Shown here: positions 32,510-44,155 of the stretch, one piece after another
Layout: each line of letters begins with the position of its first letter
How positions within the stretch are numbered: position 1 is the first letter of the stretch
Assembly: GCA_963082975.1 (NCBI GenBank)
Contig: OY720345.1
Location: forward strand, 55,224,528 to 55,288,527
Direction of reading: 5' to 3'
DNA: 64,000 nt
Source of the DNA: Labia minor
Taxonomy: Eukaryota > Arthropoda > Insecta > Dermaptera > Spongiphoridae
The notes under the pieces: model-generated
What the model was told of the DNA's origin: nothing
Databases searched by the model: none
What the model saw: the letters and a program-made list of their open reading frames with translations, nothing else
Made by a program: the position numbers and the translations under genes

Positions 32510-34509
32510 AAGTTATAAAATTTAATCAAATTGTCAGAGATATTGTGGAAAGAAATCACATATATCTGACATGATCGATTAGGATAAATGTAGAATTAGA
32601 TTATTATGTTATGTTAGTGCAAAAAAATTATTTTTATAAATTATTAAAAAATTCATTATTTCAAATACTCTTTTTATACAGATTTTTTTTTAGATATAAA
32701 ATAAAAACGAAATTATTATTTTTTTATTATATATGAATAACATTTTTTTTTATCATAAATAAAATAGAAATTGAAAAGTTTATTGATTCACATAGAGTAT
32801 TTTAAATATACAAAAGTGAAAGTGTGAATGAATATACAAATAATTTTAATGTTTTATTTCTGATGGAATAAAAAACATTTTGAAGAGATTTTGGAATAAA
32901 GTGTTTTGATTTATATATAGAATGAGAATTTTTCAAATTGAAATGAATTTTAAGTGAAGCAAAAGAAAAATGACAGATGAAGGACCCTGGAAATGAATGA
33001 TGATGGATGAGGATAATTATACATATATATATAACTTTAAATTAAAAATAAATACATATAAAATCATTCATTTTCTAAAAGTTTCGTTTGAAATTAGATC
33101 TATCATATATTTTCAATCAAATATCTGATTGAATTACAAATAAATAATTGCTATTAAATAAAGAAATAAAGAAAAAAATAAAATCAAACAGAACAGTGAA
33201 AAAGCGAGAGAGAGAAACACAACTACTTTATTAAAATTGACGGATTTACAAAATATTATCTCAATGGAAAATCAATTTATGATTAATTATTATAATCAGT
33301 AAAATAAAATGAAAGAGAAAGCATGAGTTTTTAAAATGCAATTGGAAATTGTTTTATTTATTTATTTATTTATCCTATTATTTTTATTAATTTATTAGCA
33401 ATAAAATTTTTTTTGTATTGCTAATAAATATTAGCAATAAAATTTTTTTTGTATTGCTAATAAATATTAGCAATAAAAAAATTCAAGTTGTAACAACAAT
33501 TTAAATTTCTTAAAAGATTGGAAACAGAGAATGAAAGAAATTAATTTTAAAACATTATTAGAATATAAATGATAATGGAAAAGGTGAAAAATTTAATTAA
33601 ATTTTTATTATTATTTTTTTGATTAATTAATCTTTCAATTTATTCCTCTTTTTTTCATCTCATAAATGTTGATAGCTTTTATATATGTATTATATATATT
33701 TATAGTATATATATTAAATAATTTCAACTTTTTTAGTAATTATTATATTACATTTTAATAATTTTTCATGTTGTTTCTAGAGAAAATTCTATTTATAAAA
33801 TTATTTAATATTAACAATAATATTATTTATTTGAAATATAATGACCAATATTTCTATTAATTTAATTATTTTTTATATAAAAAATAATAAAATATAAAAT
33901 AATATTCATTTCAATTATTCAATTAAATCGAATTCAATCAAGTGTAATATTTTATTTAATAAAATTCATCGGTTTTTATATTTATACTGAAAATACATAT
34001 GAATTTATATATATATATATATATAACTAAATGTATTTAATAAACCAGACAATATTTAAAATTAATGAATAACTTTTAATATTTTAAACCGAATGAGTGG
34101 AAGGAGGGAGAGTTAATTAGAAATCCATTAGTTATATCTTTAAAAGAAATTAATTCTTAGAAAAAAGGAATATTTTAAGAATGACGCAACAGATAATAAT
34201 TAAAATAAAAGACAGAAAAGGTGACAAATAATATTTTTGAAGAACCAATTAGGATAAAGTCTATTAAATGTGTATCATATTTTGAATTATTTAAAAAGGT
34301 CTAATTCAAGAATGAATTGAAATGTAATCATATTTTTTCTCATCTTAGTTATATTTATAATTATAATATATTTCACTTAATTAAATTGGATAGATTTTAT
34401 GAATGAATTTAGTAAATATATATATATATATATTAATTTTCAAAATCTTTTCTTATTTTGAATTTTTTGGGCATAATATTATTTGGTCCTTTTGTCATTT
34501 TTGAAATTT
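32510..34509. other. AT-rich stretch, nothing coding
   Basis: Very AT-rich, with TA runs near 34003-34024 and 34413-34432. The only structure I see is the 36 bp tandem repeat at 33393-33480. Confidence 0.45.
33393..33480. repeat. 36 bp tandem repeat made of inverted arms
   Basis: TATTAGCAATA, then a T-rich spacer, then TATTGCTAATA; this is repeated with 36 bp spacing, with a third partial unit. Each unit is a hairpin, and arms also pair between units. Confidence 0.85.
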
Positions 34510-34514
34510 ATATA

Positions 34515-35090
34515 TGTTTGGGACAAATAGTCACCTCCCACCCCTTTCTCCTGACCCCTCCTTTAGAGTGTACTGAAGCGCACTCTGGTGAATGCACGAT
34601 ACATATAGACACTTGCTGTGAAGCTCTCACACGATAAACACGCTACAGACCCGCGCTGATACCCGCTCTCTTATTCGCTATATATACTTGCTGTGAAGCT
34701 CTCACACGATAAACACGCTACAGACCCGCGCTGATACCCGCTCTCTTATTCGCTATATACACTTGCTGTGAAGCTCTCACACGATAAACACGCTACAGAC
34801 CCGCGCTGATACCCGCTCTCTTAGTCGCTACATCAACATCATCCATCTCACTTTCACTCGCTTCCCACCCGCTCTATTTATTATCTTTTCATACCCGCAT
34901 TTAAGAAGCAGGAGGAAACAAGCGTTTTCGGCCCCTTTCACCGCGCATAGATGCATCGCAACCCGCTGGAAGGTACAGCTTAACACCAAAGCGGTAAGCA
35001 CACTCCATTCCTTTCACCGAACCAGCTCAACCCGCCGGGACCGGGGATTAAAATCGTCTAATTGCCGACCGGTTTGCCCTGTCCCATTCA
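34515..35090 (+). repeat. BEL/Pao 5' LTR
   Basis: Starts TGTTTGGGACAAATAG and ends TGTCCCATTCA. It contains three 75 bp direct repeats starting at 34611, 34686 and 34761, each beginning ACTTGCTGTGAAGC. It is much GC-richer than its surroundings. It should hold promoter and polyadenylation signals, which I cannot place exactly. Confidence 0.95.
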
Positions 35091-35548
35091 TTGGTCCTTC
35101 GAGCCGGATCTCCATCCGTTACATTGTTCCTTATATACTTTTATACTATTTATTGTTCTCAAACACGCCCGCAATAATTACTAATTTAATTAAGAAATTA
35201 AATAATTAATAATTTATTATCCTTATTAATTGGGTATATTAATATTTGTTTAATTGCTATGAAAGCAAAGAAAATTTTATATAGATATTTTCATTCAGGA
35301 TAATGTTCAAAATTATTTCATACATTGTTTTTAAAAAATATATTTAAATTTATAAATAATACATATTTGGTTACAAATAATAATCCTATTTTATATTTAT
35401 AAATAATAAATATTAAATTATTTAATAATAATAATTCTATTTAAATTAATTTATTTTATTAAAACATTTTCGAATAAAAATATAAATAATATAAAAATAA
35501 AATAAAATTAAATAATTTAACTGTGGAATTTAATTAAACTAATTTACA

Positions 35549-38500
35549 ATGAATTCTGAAATTAGACTTTCGATTGCTGAAGCAAAAAAGGAGGCTTATT
35601 ATGAGAAAATTACGGAATTATATAATAAATCAAAACATCTTTCTTCACGCGATTCTAAAGAAAATACCTCATTTTTAGCCGCAACTGAATCCATAGATAA
35701 TCTAAGGGAAGAATATATTAAATTGATTGGTGAAATTAATGAATTGAATATATCTTTGAATGAAAAGTATAAACCTTCCTTTAAGGCTTGGTTAAATTTC
35801 GAGGATGTTTATAATATGGTCAAAGCTGAGAGACTGTCCATCCTCGAACACCGCAAATCCACCACTACAGCTCCTGTAGGTCAATCTGATCGCAAAATAA
35901 ATCTACCTCCAATCGCAATTAAGCAATTTGATGGATTACCGCAAAATTGGAGTCTATTTTATGAAAGTTTTAAAATTAATATTCACGAAAACCACAACCT
36001 TTCTAACTCCGAACGTATTCAATACCTTGTTGGCAGTTTAACTGGTAAGGCACGGTCAATTCTTATAGGAATTCGACCTGACGCAGAGAATTACCTCCAC
36101 ATTTGGAAGGAATTAGAAAAAAAATATCAAGATAAACGGGCCCTCGGAGAAGCGTATTTAAACCAAATTCATGCATTAAAATATCCATCAATTAATAACT
36201 CTTCAAGTTTAGAAACTTTCATCGAACGTTTTGATGCTTCGATAGCCGCTTTTAAATCTTTAAAAATTGAAGATGCGTTAGATTTTATTTTTCTGTTTTG
36301 GGGTTTAAAAAGGGTAGATACACAAACCGCGCAAAATTTTGAAATATCTGTTCGAGATAAAGAAATCCCCTCGCTTAATGATTTTATTACATTTGTTAAA
36401 CAAAGAGTGAAAATTTTAGACCGCGTTCCGAACATTAAAAAAGATTTGGAATTTCCCGCAAAATTACCAATTACAAAAAATAATTTTCATTCGCATTTAA
36501 CAGCGAATTCTGAAAAATCTATAGATAAATGTATAATTTGCAATTTGGAAAATCATAACTTAATTTTTAAATGTTTTAAATTCCAAAACTTTCCCGTGAA
36601 AAAAAGGATCGAAATTGTTCATAAAAAATCATTATGTTCCAATTGTTTGAGTAGTAAGCATATTGATAAAAATTGCAAATCAAAAAATACATGTTTTATC
36701 TGTAAGAAACGCCATCATACCCTTCTACACGACCCTGAGAGGAGAAGAGAGGAGGTCTCCAATTCGAGAAGAGGTGGGGATACTTCTCCTTATCCCTCCG
36801 CTCACACGCCCCCCTCCACCTTTGAACCTGTAGTAGCTATGAGTCAATCGACTAATCAAATATTTTTGGCAACAGCGCAAATCAACACGCTGGACTCGAG
36901 AGGTCGTATCCAGACCATTCGGGCGTTAATTGACAGTGGCTCACAAAGTCATATTATCACTAATTCCTGTATTAAAAAACTAAAATTAAATTATTCTAAA
37001 TTAAAACATCACTCGCTTAGCGGGATCGGTGGACATAAAACTATCGTCTTAGGTCATTGTTCTTTTAAATTCTTTTCCCGAATGCCATCCGCAATTCAAT
37101 ATTCAATAGACGCGTTAGTGGTTAATACGATAACCAATAAATTACCATCTCAATCCATTTGTCCGGGAGAGTTTAAGTATCTCGGAGGCATCGCTTTGGC
37201 AGATGATAGTTTTTACAAACCGGGTGAGATTGATTTGGTAATTGGAGCATCGCTGTTTTCAAAATTATTATTATCGGGACGAATTAAGGCGCCTAATAAC
37301 TTCCCAGACGCTATAGAAACCACGCTAGGGTATATTCTTTTGGGGGAATTTAACTCATCCCAATCGAATAATGAATGGCTTTCTCTTCACATTTGGAATG
37401 AAATGTCAATTGAAAAACCTTTAGAAAAATTCTGGGAAATTGAGGAGGTTCCTAATGAGAAATTGTTGAGTGCGGATGATAATAAATGTGAGAAACTATA
37501 CGAAGATACGATTAAAAGGGGAAACGATGGACGTTATCTTGTTTGTCTCCCTTTTAAGGAAGATCCTCAATTGCTAGGCAATTCTTTTGAAATGGCAAAA
37601 AATAGATTCTTCTCACTTGAAAGAAAATTAAATAATTCACTTCAAATGCGCTTAGAATATAATAAAGTTATACAGAATTATATTGATAATAAATATTTAT
37701 CGCTAGTAGAAAACCCTGATAAAGATAAAGGGTATATTATTCCGCATCACGGGGTTTGGAAAGAGGATAAAATATCCTCTAAATTAAGAATTGTATTGGA
37801 CGCTAGCGCTAAGAGTGATAGTCATCGCGCCCTTAATGACATTTTATATACAGGGCCTAATTTACAAAATAATTTATTTATCATATTATTAAATTTTCGA
37901 TTATTTCGCTGGGCTCTAACAACGGACATTAAACAAATGTACCTTCAGATAGGGGTTAAATCGGAACATAGAAAATTTCAAAGATTAATATATAGATTTA
38001 ACTCCAAAGACGCTATATCAATTTACGAATTTAATCGCCTTGCTTTCGGATTAAATTGTAGTCCATTTCTCGCATTAAGAACTCTTCGCCAACTAGTATT
38101 TGAAGAAGGTAAAAAATTTCCATTAGCCGCAACAATCATTCAAAGAGATAGCTATATGGATGACATATGCACCTCTTTAATGACTGAAAATGAAACAAAA
38201 GAGGCATTTGATCAATTAACTAATATTTTTAAAACCGCTAAATTTGACTTATCTAAATGGGCTACAAATTCAAATTCTGTACAGGAAATAATTCCAAGAG
38301 AGTTTCTTCATGATCAGCTAAAGGATTTTGAAAAAAATAACGATTTAAAAATATTAGGATTAGAATGGTCACCTGTAACTGATGAATTCTATTTTAAAAT
38401 ATCGCATACGAATAAAAGATGTACAAAACGAAATATCTTATCGACAGTAGCGCGACTATGGGACGTTTTGGGATTAGTAGCGCCTGTCATCATGTACGCT

Positions 38501-39139
38501 AAATTACTTATAAAAATATTATGGCTTCTTAATTTAGATTGGGACGCCCCGCCTCCGAAATCAATTATAAAGGATTGGGATAATTTTCAAATGGAATTAT
38601 CATTGACTGTGAATTTAAAATTTCCGACGCATTTAAGGAGAGTAATAAGCACTCAGTTACTCTCTTACGAGGAGCTGAATACGGCTCTTATACAAATAGA
38701 GGCGATCCTAAACTCACGCCCCCTAACCTTACTTAGTGAGGATCCAAACGAACCTACCGCATTAACACCCGCTCACTTCCTTATGGCTCAACCATTAGCC
38801 CACCTTCCCGCTTATGATATCGGAAATGAAGTGGTCAACCTCGTGCAACGACATAAATTGATGGATCAAATGGTTCAATCATTTTGGAAGGCTTGGAGTT
38901 TGAACTATTTACATCTGTTACAGCAGCGGGAAAAATGGAACACTGCTACAAATCCGATAAAAGTCGGAACTATTGTAGTGATGCAGATGGACAATGTCCA
39001 TCCTTTAAAGTGGCCTATGGGAGTGGTGGAAAGAGTGATTCTTGGCTCGGACGGAATTCCGAGGGTCGCATGGATAAAAACCAAATCCGGCTCATATAAA
39101 CGACCGGTGGTTCGTCTGTGTCGGCTACCTACTCAATAA
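35549..39139 (+). CDS. BEL/Pao gag-pol polyprotein lacking RNase H and integrase core
   Basis: One frame of 1,196 residues. In order: a gag region including the DUF1759-like segment LPPIAIKQFDGLPQNW from residue 119; cysteine/histidine knuckles (C328, C331; C363, C366 and following); an aspartic protease motif DSGSQSH at 462; and a reverse transcriptase with LRIVLDASAKS, TTDIKQMYLQ and YMDD at 869-872. A Pao-type peptidase-A17 segment follows (ARLWDVLGLVAPVI). After FPTHLRR the frame passes straight into LLSYEELNTALIQIEAILNS and SGSYKRPVVRLCRLP, which belong to the end of the integrase and the DUF5641 tail. Relatives are several hundred residues longer. The join keeps the frame open, so a protein could be made, but autonomous integration is unlikely. 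Confidence 0.93.
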   Translation: MNSEIRLSIAEAKKEAYYEKITELYNKSKHLSSRDSKENTSFLAATESIDNLREEYIKLIGEINELNISLNEKYKPSFKAWLNFEDVYNMVKAERLSILEHRKSTTTAPVGQSDRKINLPPIAIKQFDGLPQNWSLFYESFKINIHENHNLSNSERIQYLVGSLTGKARSILIGIRPDAENYLHIWKELEKKYQDKRALGEAYLNQIHALKYPSINNSSSLETFIERFDASIAAFKSLKIEDALDFIFLFWGLKRVDTQTAQNFEISVRDKEIPSLNDFITFVKQRVKILDRVPNIKKDLEFPAKLPITKNNFHSHLTANSEKSIDKCIICNLENHNLIFKCFKFQNFPVKKRIEIVHKKSLCSNCLSSKHIDKNCKSKNTCFICKKRHHTLLHDPERRREEVSNSRRGGDTSPYPSAHTPPSTFEPVVAMSQSTNQIFLATAQINTLDSRGRIQTIRALIDSGSQSHIITNSCIKKLKLNYSKLKHHSLSGIGGHKTIVLGHCSFKFFSRMPSAIQYSIDALVVNTITNKLPSQSICPGEFKYLGGIALADDSFYKPGEIDLVIGASLFSKLLLSGRIKAPNNFPDAIETTLGYILLGEFNSSQSNNEWLSLHIWNEMSIEKPLEKFWEIEEVPNEKLLSADDNKCEKLYEDTIKRGNDGRYLVCLPFKEDPQLLGNSFEMAKNRFFSLERKLNNSLQMRLEYNKVIQNYIDNKYLSLVENPDKDKGYIIPHHGVWKEDKISSKLRIVLDASAKSDSHRALNDILYTGPNLQNNLFIILLNFRLFRWALTTDIKQMYLQIGVKSEHRKFQRLIYRFNSKDAISIYEFNRLAFGLNCSPFLALRTLRQLVFEEGKKFPLAATIIQRDSYMDDICTSLMTENETKEAFDQLTNIFKTAKFDLSKWATNSNSVQEIIPREFLHDQLKDFEKNNDLKILGLEWSPVTDEFYFKISHTNKRCTKRNILSTVARLWDVLGLVAPVIMYAKLLIKILWLLNLDWDAPPPKSIIKDWDNFQMELSLTVNLKFPTHLRRVISTQLLSYEELNTALIQIEAILNSRPLTLLSEDPNEPTALTPAHFLMAQPLAHLPAYDIGNEVVNLVQRHKLMDQMVQSFWKAWSLNYLHLLQQREKWNTATNPIKVGTIVVMQMDNVHPLKWPMGVVERVILGSDGIPRVAWIKTKSGSYKRPVVRLCRLPTQ

Positions 39140-39346
39140 TGGAAAACTCTCCATTATTTCTCCGGCCCAAATAGGTTACGGAGAAATTTATTTTATTTAT
39201 TTTGTTTGTTTGTTTGTTTGTTTGTTTTATTTGTTTGTTTATTTTTTCTTAATAATTTTGCTCTTTTCTTTTCTTTGTTTCTCATTAAAAGGGGTATCAC
39301 TAGTTTTAAGATTTGTGTTTTGAAGAATCCTTCAAGAGTGGGGGCA

Positions 39347-39922
39347 TGTTTGGGACAAATAGTCACCTCCCACCCCTTTCTCCTGACCCCTCCTTTAGAG
39401 TGTACTGAAGCGCACTCTGGTGAATGCACGATACATATAGACACTTGCTGTGAAGCTCTCACACGATAAACACGCTACAGACCCGCGCTGATACCCGCTC
39501 TCTTATTCGCTATATATACTTGCTGTGAAGCTCTCACACGATAAACACGCTACAGACCCGCGCTGATACCCGCTCTCTTATTCGCTATATACACTTGCTG
39601 TGAAGCTCTCACACGATAAACACGCTACAGACCCGCGCTGATACCCGCTCTCTTAGTCGCTACATCAACATCATCCATCTCACTTTCACTCGCTTCCCAC
39701 CCGCTCTATTTATCATCTTTTCATACCCGCATTTAAGAAGCAGGAGGAAACAAGCGTTTTCGGCCCCTTTCACCGCGCATAGATGCATCGCAACCCGCTG
39801 GAAGGTACAGCTTAACACCAAAGCGGTAAGCACACTCCATTCCTTTCACCGAACCAGCTCAACCCGCCGGGACCGGGGATTAAAATCGTCTAATTGCCGA
39901 CCGGTTTGCCCTGTCCCATTCA
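39347..39922 (+). repeat. BEL/Pao 3' LTR
   Basis: Identical to the 5' LTR except for TTTATCATC in place of TTTATTATC at about 39713. It carries the same three 75 bp repeats from 39443. Confidence 0.95.
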
Positions 39923-40053
39923 ATATATAATATTCAGTGTCTTGTCTCTGTCAACATTTATTTGATATCTTCTAAGTCTAAATTTTATATATATATATAA
40001 TTACTATGAAATACTAAACAAACAGATTTCTTGTAATAAATCCATCTTCTATA

Positions 40054-40402
40054 TTCGAGGGCAGGTCAATAAGCCATTGACTTTTTGAATGAAACACACG
40101 TTTTTAAATAAAAAAATATTTTATTCTTCAACGTAGCGTATACAATTTGTCCAACGTTTCTGCAATTTTTTTTTTATCCCTTCCAAAAAATAAGATTTGT
40201 CGAGGTGGTGCGAAAAATAATGCTTAATGAGCTCTCGAAATTCACTTTGTCCATTTTCTTCTCAAATCACAAATAGCCTGCTATTAATGGTTATCAAACA
40301 AAAACTAAAGGACCCAGCTGGTTCGACAGGAGCAGTGTTAACATTTCATTTAAAAGAAGGGAAATTCCAAAAGTCACGGACTTATCGACCTGCCCTCTTA
40401 CT
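40054..40402 (-). mobile_element. Miniature mariner: start of transposase joined to its end
   Basis: Inverted ends GAGGGCAGGTCAATAAG (left) and, on the minus strand, GAGGGCAGGTCGATAAG (right). From an ATG at 40254 the minus strand reads MDKVNF, then (one-base shift) RELIKHYFS, the first residues of a mariner transposase. It continues directly into LEGIKKLQKRWTNCI, near the C-terminus. The whole catalytic domain is missing. It is a derivative mobilisable only in trans. Confidence 0.85.
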
Positions 40403-40404
40403 AG

Positions 40405-41010
40405 CCTTTTTTTTAATATTCCTTATTTACTATTTCTCTCTTATCTTTCCTCCAGGTTTAATTACAATTGTCTACTCTCGACAGAGGTGACCTTGTATCC
40501 CTCATGATGAACTCATCACTTCTAAAATCCCGCCCTATGGCTCCTATTTTAAAGGATTGGGATTCAATTTTATTCATTCCTTATTATTTTTAAACAAATT
40601 TATCTATTTCAAGTAGTTTTTAAAATATTACTTTTTAAATATAATTAAGCTATATAATTATTAGCATATTCCGATTATAAATCATGAATTTTCTAATATG
40701 AATATAAATGATAAAAGTAAGATAACAAAATAAAATCTATTAATTCCTCATTAACATTCTTATATTCTTGCAACGTCAAATATTAAAATTTTATTACTAA
40801 ACGAAATGATGAAATGATTTTTTTGTTTATATGAAACCGCAGGATGCACATCCCTTCCTCCATATGTCCGTTTATTCTTAGTTAGACTCATGAAATAAAA
40901 TAATTTTGAATTCTGACAGATCTTTACTGCTGAACTCATTCATAAAATAACCCCGGGCAGTCATATTTTTTATACAACAAAACGAAGGGGAAAATAATAT
41001 ATACATCTAC

Positions 41011-41047
<37 letters not shown>

Positions 41048-42239
41048 CACAAATATATATATATGCGTGTGTATATGTGTGTAAAAATCAAAAAATAAAA
41101 CAAGATCAAAAAAAAAAAAATGTAGAAAAACATTGAAGACTTGGAGAGAGAAAAATATATTAGATATTTCAGATGTTTACACTGCTATTCATAAATAATT
41201 GAAATTTTATTTTTTTTTTCTGTTTTAAGTACCCACTTAAAAAAGACGATTTGCTTTTAATTTTACATTTGCTACGAAATAAAATAATATTTAATTTAGT
41301 TAAAATAAATAGAGAGTTTTAAAATGAAAATTAGGGGAGAGAGAGAGAGAGAGAGAGGAGAATAAAGGGGTTGATTGTTAGACAGAGGGTCAGTAGTGAC
41401 GTCAAGAATGAATGAACAAATATTCACTTTCTCTCTCTCTCTCTCTGGTTCCTATGGCTTTGGCAAACAACTAATTGAACGCCATTTATAAATTCTATAA
41501 CGGCTCATCCCCCTCAGTTTGACCATATCCATTGTGACCCCTTTTCATCCTCAAAAGCCCTTTTAAAGTTAATGAACGGGACTTGTTTCCCCACCTTCAT
41601 TTTACCACCCACATCCCAACAGTCACTTAATCAGTTCGCGAATTAAAGATTAATAATAAGCAGGAAGAGAGCTGAACTGCTGGCTGGTTATATAATAATT
41701 ATTATTCATGTGAAAAATAAAAATAGAAAAAATACTAATGAGAGAGGGTGAATTATTTTTTATAATTATCACCTACACATTCCTACTAGTCAATCTCATT
41801 TCTATAGATAAAATGATCTAAATATAGCTAATTAAGGTCAGTTTAAATAAATACGTAGAATAATTATTATTTCGTTATTTGCTTAATATTTATTTTTTTC
41901 AAATTAGTGCAAATATCTCTTTTTATTAAGATTTATATATATAGATAGTGCCTGGTTTGGTGTGTATGTGCTTTACCATATACTCTAAAAATATATTTAT
42001 GGAATATAAATTGTTTTTATCATTGTGCTCAACATAGAATTGCATAATTAGGGAATCCAAATCTATTGTTGTAAAAATTTGTGTGGCTTATTCCAGTATA
42101 TTGTCCTGTGGAATTAATTAGTAGGCCATTATAATGAGTTTATCGTCTTTTGTCAATATTTTTATCGTATAAAATGTGTACCATATTTTCTGAAATAACT
42201 ATAAATTCTTAATTTAGGATTGTAAATGATATATAATTA
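40405..42239. other. AT-rich stretch with a GC-richer island
   Basis: GA run at 41337-41361, CT run at about 41430-41447. Between and after these, about 41390-41680 is of mixed composition, containing TGACGTCAAG, CTATGGCTTTGGCAAACAAC and CATTTATAAATTC; it has no long frame. It looks like a possible conserved non-coding or regulatory island, by composition only. Confidence 0.4.
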
Positions 42240-42562
42240 TATCTTATCTTATTATGCTAGCTAAAATTGTTTGTATGTTTGTTTGTCTGGGGTTCACAAA
42301 AACCGCTCTAACGATTTTTTTGAAATTCACACTAGAGAGATAGTATTTATAAAGAAAAATTGAGTTTTATGGATCACATCTCTGGAAAAATTCATCTTTA
42401 TTAGTTTTTTTTTAATTTAAATGTATATATGTGACGTCACAGCCACCGCCTGTAAGATATATATCTATTCTTAAAATAAAATTAAAAATATTTATATTAT
42501 ATTCATATTTGTTTTTTATTTCATTAATAGATACATTTAAATTATTTGAAATTGTTTCACAA
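42240..42562. repeat. Repeat family D, partial copy 3
   Basis: Oriented like copy 2. It shares TTCATCTTTATTAGTTTTTT, the TGACGTCA palindrome (42432-42439), and the GATACATTTAAATTATTTGA block to about 42560. The left half is replaced by GTTTGTATGTTTGTTTGTCT sequence. Confidence 0.7.
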
Positions 42563-43544
42563 CTTTTAGAAGATTTATCTTTATTCGAAATATAGGAGAA
42601 TTCATCAATTTATTATACAGCGATCCTCGTATATATTTATGACTTTTTGACAAAGATTTTAAGTTATCCAATTTTTCATATTTTTTTCTACAATATAATG
42701 AATATTATGATTTATTTTTTAAAGATTGAATTCAATAATGTATAATTTGTGTTTAGAATGTTATTAGAATGTTGCCTGAATCTTCATTTCTTCGCAAGAT
42801 TTCATTTAAGTAGAATGATGTGTGGAATGTTAAGATGTGTGAGAATGAGAAACTGGGCGTGGAATGATGTCTTTTAATTACAAAACAGTAGCAGAAAGGG
42901 TGACTTGTGTTGAAGAATAAAAAGGGGACCAGAGAGACAAGCGGGTTCTATATGAATGAAGTATAAACGACTAAGGGTTTTGCTAAATCCTCTTTCTTGC
43001 CAACAACACCAGTCAACGATACCCCTTTCTATTCCATCGCCCACCACCAACAACACACCATTAATGTTGTCATTCTATGGCTGTTAACAGATAATCATCT
43101 CTTTCTCTCTCTATCTCTTCTTAATTCGGTTACATTTAATATTCCAAAACATTTTTAGTTATTATATATATATAGGTATATATCTTTTAATAAAATTATC
43201 TTTTCTCTTTTAATAAAATAATAATAAAATGAGATAGGTAATAATATTTATTTTATTTTTACTTGGTTATATAAGAATAAAAGAAATATATTAGGTGAGT
43301 ATCTCATACAATTTTTGAAATTATAATTCCAATTTGTTATCCCCAAAACTTCCAGGAATTTAATTACTTTTGACTTTTTTTTACTATCTTATATTTTAGC
43401 TAACTATAATCTTTGAAATATATTAATAAGAAATCATCTTAAATATAAAATATATAAAATTATTTTATCTAAAAGTTCTGCATAAATTATACAAATAATG
43501 ATACATTTATTCTTCAACTTGATAAATATAAAATTTAAAAGAAA
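42563..43544. other. AT-rich stretch with a GC-richer island
   Basis: About 42840-43090 is GC-richer, with CACCAACAACACAC and GGGGACCAGAGAGACAAGCG. The 60-codon minus frame here is not convincing. Confidence 0.35.
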
Positions 43545-44155
43545 CTAGCTGCTCGGACTTCCTTCGCCGCTCCTTTACCCCCGATGTACAGAAATATTGA
43601 ATGTTCTCGGCTTGATTATATTTGATCTAATGTTGTCCGATTTGGCAGTAGTATTCAAATCAAATAATAATAATTTTACAAAATTGTAATAATTTAAGAT
43701 AAGTATTATAAATTATTTAATTGAATGATATTTTAATATTGAAAAATAAAATAAAAATTTAAATATTATAATAATTTGTTGTTTGGGAATTGCTAGAATT
43801 ATTAAATTTATATTCATTGTCGGAAATGAATCAACCCCTCCACTGAAACACCGAGTTTCTTATTGAACAACATGGAGCATTATATAAATTTTTAAAAATT
43901 AATTTCTGTGAATATTGATTAGATATTGATGAAAATTATAGTCTATGTTCAAATAGAGGTGTATACGAATATTGTGACGTAATTTTATAATAATCGGTTC
44001 AAAAATTTTGGGTCTATAAAGTCGCAATTTTCTGGACAGACAGATTTTAAAAAATTTAAAGTCACTTATGGATTCAAGAGATGATGAAACGTGAAGATAT
44101 GCAAAAAAACATTTAAATTCTGAGTAATGTGTAGACTAAAACCTTTATATATAGA
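43545..44155 (-). mobile_element. Short non-autonomous Helitron H3
   Basis: A 611 bp relative of H1/H2 with CTAG at 43545 and, on the minus strand, a TCTATATATAAAGG start at 44155. It shares the GAACAACA(T/C)GGAG and TGAAACG(T/C)GAAGATATGCAA blocks with H1. It lacks the LINE fragment, and its end hairpin is degenerate. Confidence 0.8.

Larger units (their letters stand above)
34515..39922 (+). mobile_element. BEL/Pao LTR retrotransposon, deleted derivative
   Basis: Two direct LTRs of 576 bp (TG...CA ends) flank a single gag-pol frame. A 5 bp duplication ATATA (34510-34514, 39923-39927) fits the usual 5 bp for this group, though it lies in AT-rich sequence. A primer-binding-site candidate TGGTCCTTCGAGCCGGAT begins at 35092, right after the 5' LTR; the matching tRNA is not assigned. 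A purine-rich tract (AAGAGTGGGGG) precedes the 3' LTR. I see one base difference between the LTRs, so the insertion is recent. RNase H and the integrase core are missing. Confidence 0.95.

Noticed and set aside
34611..34830. CRISPR-like regular repeats
   Set aside because: Three contiguous 75 bp units with no spacers, inside an LTR of a eukaryotic element.
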